From contig JAQMWT010000380.1 of assembly GCA_029834535.1 (NCBI GenBank), positions 1 to 48,069 of the forward strand: 48,069 bases of DNA, in the 5' to 3' direction. Source of the stretch: Chrysophaeum taylorii. Lineage: Eukaryota > Sar > Pelagophyceae > Pelagomonadales > Pelagomonadaceae. Positions 40,786 to 48,069 of the stretch are shown here, in pieces. Position 1 is the stretch's first letter. Each line of letters opens with the position of its first letter. The position numbers and the translations under genes are program-made. The notes below the pieces were generated by a model, which saw only the letters and a program-made list of their open reading frames with translations, searched no databases and was not told the DNA's origin.

Positions 40786-41676
40786 TCAAGCAAGAAGAGG
40801 GGTATTTTGTTTAACGTACTCGTTTTGCTTCCGAAGGTCAAGTAGTAGGCTGCGCAACCAGGGGCGCGCGGAAAGCTTTGTCGACAGATAATTGTAACAA
40901 TCATGTAGGTCCCTGTTTTCATTGTATCTCTTCAAAGGATAAGCCAACGAGCGGAGCTCGAGGTTCCGATCGCGTGCAAGTGCGTAAGGTAGACAGGGTA
41001 GTGCAGGGAGGTCGTGATCTACAAAGTGAATGGGCACATTTACGTCTTTGTCAATCAAACTTGTGAGATGTGACATATTTGGTTGTTCGCTGTCATTAAG
41101 GGTGACAGTCAGCTGAGCCTTGTTCCACTCGGGTGCGCTTAATATAAATAAGTGTCGACCCTGCACTGGCTTCAGAAACAGAGCGCAATCGAGCTTCACA
41201 TAGCCGATACCAGGGAGATCAGGTAGGGGAGACGCGATATTTTTCGTCAACATGATGTGCGACACTTGCCGTTGTCCAGTGGCGGTTTGGACGACGGGGG
41301 CACATTTTGGATCGATAGGGACGATATGGTTAGGTAGAGCGAAATCAAGCGTGGTCATCAGCGAGATGGAGGCACAGCTATCCAAATATAGAAATTGGAA
41401 GTGAAGGGGGAGATTGTGATCTCTCCGATATTTTTTGAGAAAGGCATTCTCACGGGGCACACTTGTCGAGGGGATGCTGGCCGCAAACAGGCTGGGTTGA
41501 TTAAGGAGCTTGGAGGTGACGTCAACTTGGGAGAAGGCAATAGGGACGACAGGCGCAGTGGGTTCGCCATTGTCCTTTCCTAGTCCATTATTGATGTCAA
41601 ACGGCGAGAGGTTATCTTGCGTGGTAGGGGATGACGTGGCAGACTGGGTTGCTTGAGCAGTAGTATTGTGACACAA
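40786..41676 (-). CDS. Aspartic protease and linker, family B copy 2
   Basis: 296 codons, ending in TGA 40786-40788. LHFQFLYLDSCASISLM (Asp99-Ser-Cys) sits where retropepsins have D-S/T-G. Then PIDPKCAPVVQTATGQRQVS and FLKPVQGRHLFILSAPEWN give the expected beta-strand pattern. The C-terminal 100 residues form a basic linker (NLELRSLAYPLKRYNENRDL, LSARPWLRSLLLDLRKQNEY). The same frame continues past the TGA into the methyltransferase. The DSC triplet is the same in copy 1. Confidence 0.65.
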   Translation of the reverse strand: MCHNTTAQATQSATSSPTTQDNLSPFDINNGLGKDNGEPTAPVVPIAFSQVDVTSKLLNQPSLFAASIPSTSVPRENAFLKKYRRDHNLPLHFQFLYLDSCASISLMTTLDFALPNHIVPIDPKCAPVVQTATGQRQVSHIMLTKNIASPLPDLPGIGYVKLDCALFLKPVQGRHLFILSAPEWNKAQLTVTLNDSEQPNMSHLTSLIDKDVNVPIHFVDHDLPALPCLPYALARDRNLELRSLAYPLKRYNENRDLHDCYNYLSTKLSARPWLRSLLLDLRKQNEYVKQNTPLLA

Positions 41677-41721
41677 GGCTGCAGGAACATGAGAAGAGAG
41701 CTCATTCAGCCGCTCAATTGA

Positions 41722-42003
41722 TCATTGCGCTATAGCATCCGCAGTAAGATTGACTGACTCGGCGGGAGAAGCGGCGGGTGAAGAGTTGTTGTCATTTGCG
41801 TTCGGTGAAGTAGAGGGATTGGGTGCAGACACAGAAGATTGGTCTGCCCCATAGTTTAACGACGATGCGGTCGAAAGCAGACGTATATCGACGTTCCGAA
41901 CAATATCGTCGGCATAGGAAAGTTGATCGTTAAGGCAGAAAATCGGCGTTATCGTCCGAGGTAGAAGTGGAAATGATTTCAGCTGATTGCAGTAAAGTTT
42001 CAC
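41722..42003 (-). pseudogene. Gag C-terminal part, family B copy 2
   Basis: LNDQLSYADDIVRNVDIRLL, SSLNYGADQ and ESVNLTADAIAQ match copy 1. The first ~25 residues are out of frame because of a small indel next to the nested block, which starts at about 42004. Confidence 0.6.
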
Positions 42004-42004
42004 A

Positions 42005-42310
42005 AGTGCAGGCCAGTAAGTTCACCTAGTCCCAATCTCTAACCCCAGTAAGTTCACCTGGCCCCAGTAAGTTTCATATAAGTTCACCTGGTCAGTAAGT
42101 TCACCTAGCTCACACCCACTCCTTTGAGCTCGTCGCTCTCACCCCCGCCAATCCAAGCTGCTTTGATCCGCACGCGCCGCCAACCCTTGAGTTTACTCTA
42201 AAAACCCCAGTAAGTTCACCTGGTCCCAGTAAGTTCACCTGGTCACTCAGTTCACCCAGCCCCAATCTCTAACCCCAGTAAGTTCACCTGGTCCCAGTAA
42301 GTTCACCTAC
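42005..42310 (-). repeat. Helitron-associated minisatellite, inverted copy
   Basis: Tandem CCAGTAAGTTCACCTGGT units with CCCAATCTCTAACC spacers, the reverse complement of 6166-6620. It ends at the family B Gag with a TGCAGGCCAGTAAG border like the end of the first array. Confidence 0.82.
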
Positions 42311-43300
42311 AGTGCGCGTGTTGACGCCGTGAGGGGGCTTATCGGTATTGCGCAGCACGTGTGGGGTAGGGTGGAGTCGTCGACCCAGAAGAGCAAATCC
42401 TCGGGGTTGCCGATCGACAGAGAGCCACGTTGAGCTGGACGTGACAGAAGACGGGCTTGGGCAAGAGGACGCCGACCTCGCGGGGCGTCTGGCCCTGGCT
42501 CTTGTTGATCGTTTGGCGTCGGCGGGCCTTAAGGGATACAGGTTGGAGGAGCCTCGGTGATCGCCGACTGCGGTTGCGATGGAGGACGGTGCCTCATGAA
42601 TCCTGAGCCTTGCGAGGGCATCCGCCCTCCCGGCGTAGGTTGGCACCTATTCGACTCCCGGGCGGGCCGGTTGGCAGCCGGAACGTTCGCAGTGGGACGG
42701 GGTATGATGGCCGGGGGGCGAAGACGGAAGGTTATCGACGAGTTGGTTGTCAGTCACATCGCGGTCTCCTCGTCGCATGGCGACAAGCTTGATGGTCACA
42801 CTCCGCCCACCGACCTTTCGGCGCTCCTCGTCTACAGGCCCGTGATTCCGGACTGGCTCCTGTCGGTCCGGCCTGGCTCCCATGCTCGGGAGAGGTCTGA
42901 AGTTAGTTAGTTAGATAGGAGCCTCGGTGACACGACACGATCGATCATGTATCTGGTACCGTTGCAGTGGCCGTGCGACGGGTCGAGGTTGCGAAGACTT
43001 TAAGCTCGCGATCAAAGTCAGCATGCCGTTGGTTGTCAGGGAGTCGAAAACTCGACTGTAAAGAGCGAGGCGTCGTCTTCCGACCCAACCTAGTCGGCCG
43101 AAATCAAGTCCGACGCCTCGTCTCCGGGAAAAAAAGGCCGGGTCATGCGCGCGTTGTCAGCATCGACAACATCGTTTCGACGGGGCGTGAGAATGTCGCG
43201 CCGAAAGAGCCGCCGCGGGTCGTGAAAATAGTCTGCAACGTCGCCGTAGACGGCTTGGAGGATCAATGCCTGGCTCGCGGGCCTACCTGATCCTTACCCT
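42311..43300 (-). pseudogene. Helitron helicase C-terminal fragment (copy H2, split by LINE-X)
   Basis: Reverse complement of the 5555-6165 fragment: AAACGATCAACAAGAGCCAG (Helitron TINKSQGQ motif) and ACGCCCCGTCGAAACGATGT (LTPRRND) are present. It lacks the same residues between RRRQ and TINKSQGQ as copy H1. LINE-X divides it at 42561-42916. Confidence 0.78.
42561..42916 (+). mobile_element. LINE-X 3' fragment in the Helitron
   Basis: Flanked by a perfect 14-bp duplication AGGAGCCTCGGTGA (42547-42560 and 42917-42930). The 3' signature is GGCTCCCATGCTCGGGAGAG, then (TTAG)n. The upstream part is a variant that differs from the 9.7-, 15.8- and 32.5-kb copies, so at least two subfamilies exist. 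Confidence 0.92.
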
Positions 43301-43682
43301 GAATCGGTGGACAAACAGACCCCTTTGGCACATCCCTCATACCCCACAAACCCACCCACATCCTTCATGCTCCCCACACACACCCCCCTCTTAGCTAACT
43401 AACTAACTAACTAACTTCAGACCTCTCCCGAGCATGGGAGCCAGGCCGGACCGACAGGAGCCAGTCCGGAATCACGGGCCTGTAGACGAGGAGCGCCGAA
43501 AGGTCGGTCGGCGGAGAGTGACCATCAATCGCCATGCGACGAGGAGACCGCGATGTGACGGACAACGAACTCGTCGACAACCTTCCGTCTTCGCCCCCCG
43601 GCCATACACCGTCCCACTGCGAACGTTCCGGCTGCCAACCGGCCCCCTCTTAGCAGTCGACATTCAAAGACAAACAGACCCC
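43301..43682 (+). mobile_element. LINE-Z 3' tail, split by LINE-X
   Basis: Starts near an ACAAACAGACC tail remnant (43309-43319) and carries CCCACAAACCCACCCACATC, then CCCTCTTAGCAGTCGACATT, ending in AAAGACAAACAGAC. It is the same 3' end as the copies at 45.2-45.6 kb. LINE-X sits at its CCCCCTCTTAG. Confidence 0.7.
43395..43642 (-). mobile_element. LINE-X 3' fragment inside a LINE-Z tail
   Basis: Minus orientation, starting with (CTAA)n, the complement of the TTAG tail. Flanked by CCCCCTCTTAG on both sides (43384-43394 and 43643-43653), an 11-bp duplication. Same subfamily as 42561-42916. Confidence 0.88.
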
Positions 43683-45286
43683 TTCCACACCTCGTCGACC
43701 TTCGCGATCCTACGGGTGCCTTGGAGGTCCCTGGCTACCTCCCCCGCCTCGCCTCGGTCCTGGGTGCCACTTCTTTTCGCACAGGTAACGAGTTGCACCG
43801 TTGGCACCACCTCCTCGCATCCGGTTGCCGCCTGGGGCGAGCACTCGAGACTGCGTGGGACGGACTTCGGGCTGATCTCCGTACCACGCTGGCTTCCCAT
43901 GGCGGCGCTGGTTCCGGCGACCCCGCCAACGTTCATCTCGTCGACGGTCCTCTCTCCCACGAATTCGTCTCCATGGGCGTCCTCGTCGACCCCACCATCT
44001 CGACACCCGTGCTCATACCCCAACTCCAGCGTGCTCTAACCTCCCAGCGCGAGACAGCTCGGGCCACTGCACTCCAGCGCCTTGCGGCCACCCTTCCCAT
44101 CACCGATGCACTTCGAGTAGCGGCGTCCTCATGGGATCGTTTCTCGACCACGTTCATCAGCTCGTGGCCCAGCTCCGCCCTTCAAATCCCCAACCGCTGC
44201 TGGGCTGAGATGTGTGCCCAGTACTTTGGCTACCCCTCTCCAGCTTGTTCGGGCCTCGTGGGCACTCGCATTCTGGGCACTGACGTCGTTCTCGACGCTA
44301 ACGGCATGGTGCTTCTCACGCAGGCCAACCTTGTCAACCGCGGAGGAGTGCGGACCACCTCGCATGACGGCCAGCTCGAGTGCGTCCACTGCAGCGTCGA
44401 AGAGGCCGGCATCCCAGCCCTGTCCGAGGTTTTCGGCATCATTGCCGACGTCGTCGCCCCTACCATTCGCACGCGCCTCTACGGCCGGTACCGAGGCAAT
44501 CTCGCCCGTCGCCACGTCGTCCCATACATCCTCACCACGCTCGACAACAAGGAGCAACTCTACGACATCAAAACCCTCGCTTGGGGTTCGTTCTACTCCG
44601 CCCACGCCCTCCATCCCTCCCACCCGTCGCCTGTCGATCGGAGGGCAGCGCAAGTCCCTGCCCTTGCAAGTCCACTCCGAATACCTCGCTCACGCCCGCG
44701 GCATCGACGCCATCATCCCCCAGCCGGATACAGCACCACCGCCTGGCTTCTTGGGCCCTGTCGAACAGCGGCTACGTAGCTACGGCACCGTCGCCGGCCT
44801 CGTCTTTGGTGCCTTCGGTGAGGCCAGCGCGGCGTGCCACGCTCTCGCCCAAACATGCGCAGAGCGCATCGCTGCGCGAACCTGGGTGGCAAGCGGCTGC
44901 GCCAACTTCACAGAGGCAAAGGCGGCCCAAACTCGCCGCATCTACCGTGAGTGGGGGATCGCCAACGCATTAGGCCGGGCTCGCTGTGCCCTCACCGCCC
45001 TCACCCATGTCGCCGCCTCGGGGAACACCACCCAGGCCGCCCGATCCCAGCAGGACGTCACCCTTCGTCGCACATACGTCCGGCGGCAGCATGCGTACGA
45101 CCTACGGGCGGGGCCCGTCCTCTCTTCGCCTGCCCCACGACTCGGCGATGACCCCGACTAGGTCCCGCGTACTTATCTCCGCCCGCCAGGCACATCCCTC
45201 CTACCCCACAAACCCACCCACATCCTTCATGCTCCCCCCACACACACCCCTCTTAGCAGTCGACATTTAAAGACAAACAGACGACC
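43683..45286 (+). pseudogene. LINE-Z RT-protein C-terminal region and 3' end
   Basis: The first frame (43683 to about 44640) reads PHLVDLRDPTGALEVPGYL, ILGTDVVLDANGMVLLTQAN and RRHVVPYILTTLDNKEQLYD. After a 1-nt shift the second frame (to TAG 45159-45161) reads SEYLAHARGIDAIIPQP and FLGPVEQRLRSYGTVAGLVF, then GAFGEASAACHAL. The GPVE-RL-SYG-V-GLV-G-FGE-S pattern is known at the C-terminus of LINE RT proteins of several algae and protists. RT catalytic motifs are not included, so the copy is 5'-truncated. The 3' UTR ends in ACAAACAGAC. Confidence 0.65.
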
Positions 45287-45526
45287 CCAGCAGGACGTCA
45301 CCCTTCGTCGCACATACGTCCGGCGGCAGCATGCGTACGACCTACGGGCGGGGCCCATCCTCTCTTCGCCTGCCCCACGACCCGGCGATGACCCCGACTA
45401 GGTCCCGCGTACTTATCTCCGCCCGTCAGGCACATCCCTCCCACCCCACAAACCCACCCACATCCTTCATGCCCCCCCCACACACCCCCCTCTTAGCAGT
45501 CGACATTTAAAGACAAACAGACAGAC
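45287..45526 (+). repeat. LINE-Z 3' end, repeat copy
   Basis: About 240 bp, nearly identical to 45047-45282, beginning directly after the ACAAACAGAC tail of the preceding copy and ending in ACAAACAGACAGAC. Confidence 0.85.
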
Positions 45527-45636
45527 CTCCGACCCCACAAACCCACCCACATCCTTCATGCCCCACACGCACACCCCCCTCTTAGCAGTCGACATTTAAA
45601 GACAAACAGACAGACAGAGAGACAAACATCTGTCGA
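45527..45636 (+). repeat. LINE-Z 3' end, shortest repeat copy
   Basis: About 100 bp of the same 3' end, beginning right after the previous ACAGACAGAC tail and ending in a longer tail ACAGACAGACAGAGAGACAA. It is followed by TAGTAGTAAGGAAACAGC, which resembles the family B sequence at the left side of the block. Confidence 0.8.
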
Positions 45637-47097
45637 TTAGTAGTAAGGAAACAGCTTGATGATCATATCTTGCAACTGGGCCGTGGTTGCACTTTGGGTA
45701 GTGTGCTTAGACAGCTCGCGAAATTGATCTTCAAGGGTATGCATGGTGTGCTTTGTACGATCCAACAACTTCATATCCGATCGGGAAGGTCGGCCGAAAG
45801 TGCGCGCATACACAGGTCGGTCGTTAGATTGACCAGGACTGCGAGCTCTGGTGACATAGGAGTCGCCAGGGCGGTAGTAGCTTAGATCATTGGGAGAGAA
45901 CGGCTGGCTAGCATCTTTCGAGTTACGAAGGCGTCGTGCGTTAAAGGCGGGTTTCGACTGTTGTCCATTAGCTGGAGTGGTAAGCGAAGCGAAAACACGA
46001 GCTGTGTCCGCTAGTTCAGTGTCAGTGTTGTCCAGCAGCGGAGTTAAAAGTAATTTGGGTTTTTGGTGCGTGGACAATCCTTCAACATAAGGAATCCAAG
46101 AGACTGGCGGTTCAAGACGTCCTTTATCGCTTGTGGTATTGGAGACGGAGTTACAAAGTTCCACAATGGTCCAATGCGAACTCGAGGATGGCTGAAGAAT
46201 CAGACGGTTGACATGAACTGTCGGCTTCGGGTCGTGCTCTGGCAGAAGAACGTGTCTCATAAATGAGTCGACCTATCCTCTGTCATAGCGGTTATTGCGG
46301 GTATTATCATAGGATAGTTCATTTCGATGATCCGACGAAAGCTGGGCAATGGCAGCTTCAGTAAAGTTTACCGACTCGGTAGTATGGCATGAGTAGATCC
46401 GGCCATTGGAATCAGTAGGAAGGATAGCGCTGGGTCCCGGCTCAGTAAAACGTTCTGGCCCATAGTTTAACGACATTTCGGTCGGAAGCAGATGTGGGGG
46501 AGAGTCCCACACGAGGTCAAGTTCAGTATCCATCCGTGGTGTCAGTTGAGTTGAGACAGGAGATGCTCGAAAGAATGCACACATTTAACGAAAACATGTA
46601 CATATCAATTATACACAGCAGCGTTAAATTGCTGTTACAAATACGAGACATCGCTAGGGGACACTGCTTCATAAAGGGTGTGGTAATGGCGAGGCCTCGA
46701 GAGCAAGTTTGAAGTTCGCGAGGATGGGTGAGATTAAGGTTGCGTTCACCATCCTCAAGGCGATCGTTAATTTCGGGCCGAATAGCCCTGACCTCGTTAA
46801 CGTAGCAAAGAGTAGCCAACTGTGCTACTTCATGGTCTGGTATGTGGGGGAACGCGTCAGCTGTGAAGTGTCAGACCTGGTATTCAAAGGCATATCTTCA
46901 ACAGAACCAAGATTAACACCGCTACTCTGGCGTTGGAAGTGGTTGCTCTCATTGAGAAAACAAACAACGGGAGCCTTTAGGTAAGAAAATGTCAGCACCC
47001 TGACTGCTTTGCGTTCGACCTTTACTGCTCGTTCTGCAAGGAAACTGTGACTGAAGCTGTGGGTTGTCATGGAGCAGAATTGACACCTTCTATACAT
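45637..47097 (-). pseudogene. Gag, family B copy 2 (N-terminal and central parts)
   Basis: Blocks: CQFCSMTTHSFSHSFLAERA, DMPLNTRSDTSQL, LPTEMSLNYGPERFTEPGPS, ESVNFTEAAIAQL, LEPPVSWIPYVEGLSTHQKP, AFNARRLRNSKDASQPFSPN, VYARTFGRPSRSDMKLL and HTLEDQFRELSKH. The longest open frame is 46260-45637. Small indels split the rest. The protein ends artificially at the LINE-Z junction (LFPYY). No known Gag domain is recognised. Confidence 0.58.
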
Positions 47098-47845
47098 TAC
47101 AGGGGGCTCTGTCTAGCGGTGTCTGTACACTCGTCAGGTAGACAATGGAAGCGCCTATATGGCAACTGTGCAAACTGTGGTTCCTGCCAGTGTGAAAGGT
47201 TATGCGCGGACAGGCAGTTGTTTGGGGTGGTGCTCGGAGAGCGGTAGGTTTGTACTATCGTGGAGTGTCCTAGTGGACATACCCAAAAATATTCCAAGCG
47301 CGCGTGCAATCAGTACAGGTTAGCCAGACTACACACACACCGACACTATCACTACAATACGATGACTACAAACAGCACACAGGGGGGTGCGCAGTCTTAG
47401 CGTGTGCGGTGTAGCTATGTACAACCCATGTTAAAGCGCATACTAACAATTGTGTTGCATGGCGAGGCTAGACCGGCGCGGTAACGGTCCAAAACCCAAT
47501 ATGGTACGTGCATGCAACACCTGATCCCTCAGGACCCCGCTGGGCCCATAACCTGCAGAGAATTGAGCGGCAGTTTAAGTCACTGAGAGACCATCGTCCC
47601 CACCGACGAGTGCTGCAAGGTAGATTTCAGGGAACAAAAAGGCAGGGTCCAGTTCCGCTAGCCCCGGCACACGACAGACGATACATAGAAACACATCAGG
47701 CTAACATGTGAGTGTACATACCTACGGGGCGCGCTAGACCATGATGATGAGCGTGAGCACAATAAGAGAGACCAAGGTTGGTGAAAAGGAAGAAGAAGGG
47801 TAAGGAAGATCGCGTTTCTCAACGGACGGATAAGGGGTAGGACAG
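47098..47845 (-). repeat. Family B 5' LTR-like repeat, copy 2
   Basis: Aligns with 38850-39602. Contains GTCCTAGTGGACATACCCAA and GCGTGTGCGGTGTAGCTATG. The similarity stops at TACCCCTTATCCG (47845), where copy 2 begins. No protein signal. Confidence 0.5.
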
Positions 47846-48002
47846 ACGGATCCTGCAGGCGGCTTCTCGGATTAGCCTATTTGACCATGTAACAGCACGC
47901 GCGGCTGATAACCGCGTGAAATAATGCCTTCCTAATGTGCTCTCGAACACGCATATAATAAGTTTAAAGGGTATAACGAATGTTGCTAGGCCAATGTAAT
48001 GT
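47846..48002. other. Flank with no recognisable feature
   Basis: A short AT-rich stretch between family B copy 2 and the family C LTR end. Nothing identified. Confidence 0.4.
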
Positions 48003-48069
48003 TCCTAGAGAACAGTAAAAATCACTGTGCCTCTGGTGGAGAATGGTGGTAGGAGCAATACGTAACTTC
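48003..48069 (-). repeat. Family C LTR, partial, at the window edge
   Basis: CCTAGAGAACAGTAAAAATC, then ACTGTGCC.CTGGT.GAGAA, matches 25093-25135. The LTR continues beyond the window. The base-for-base border at CCTAGAG agrees with the left copy, which fixes that LTR end. Confidence 0.75.

Larger units (their letters stand above)
39603..47845 (-). mobile_element. Family B LTR retrotransposon, copy 2 (split by a nested block)
   Basis: The minus strand runs LTR-like repeat (47845-47095), Gag (47094-45637), then after a 3.6-kb nested block Gag end (42003-41722), protease (41676-40786), methyltransferase (40785 to about 39700), then the next LTR. Gag residues before the block (LQDMIIKLF) and after it (ETLLQSAEIIS-like) join as they do in copy 1. 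No RT, RNase H or integrase lies between the LTRs. Confidence 0.8.

Noticed and set aside
1..48069. rRNA or tRNA genes
   Set aside because: No conserved rRNA segment or convincing tRNA cloverleaf was seen by eye; a tRNAscan/Rfam search would be decisive.

Overview
This is eukaryotic nuclear DNA: it holds a spliced protein-kinase gene with short introns and many nested transposable elements (LTR and non-LTR retrotransposons, a hAT DNA transposon, Helitron fragments). The lineage cannot be fixed from sequence alone. A transposon-rich microbial eukaryote, possibly an alga or other protist, fits best. All names below (A, B, C, LINE-X, LINE-Z, H) are mine.

Layout. 1-5460: minus-strand gag half of a Ty3-type element (family A), tandemly duplicated with a unit of about 2.3 kb. 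5555-6620: a Helitron helicase C-terminal fragment and its minisatellite end. 6704-8943: the only convincing host gene, a STE20-type kinase of the OSR1/SPAK/Fray group with at least eight exons. 9613-20527: a family A element bounded by two ~178-bp LTRs. Its order is Gag-like ORFs, protease, C5-cytosine DNA methyltransferase, reverse transcriptase, RNase H, integrase; it is disabled by stops, frameshifts and two LINE-X insertions. 20531-31222: two inverted copies of family C, an LTR element with very G-poor sense strands and no recognisable RT. 32041-39602 and 39603-47845: two head-to-tail minus-strand copies of family B (Gag, protease with a DSC active site, in-frame UGA, second and very different C5-methyltransferase). 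Copy 1 is split by a complete hAT transposon (34153-37572). Copy 2 is split by a 3.6-kb block of Helitron, LINE-X and serial LINE-Z tails. An LTR of family C lies at the right edge.

The most notable content is two unrelated-looking retrotransposon families that each carry a C5-cytosine methyltransferase directly downstream of their protease. Family B also keeps an in-frame UGA at the protease/methyltransferase junction in both copies. Both families use non-canonical protease active-site triplets, and they share a short repeated coding motif (TCGTTAAACTAYG). Insertion order can be read from target-site duplications: LINE-X and hAT entered A, B, Helitron and LINE-Z copies after these were in place.
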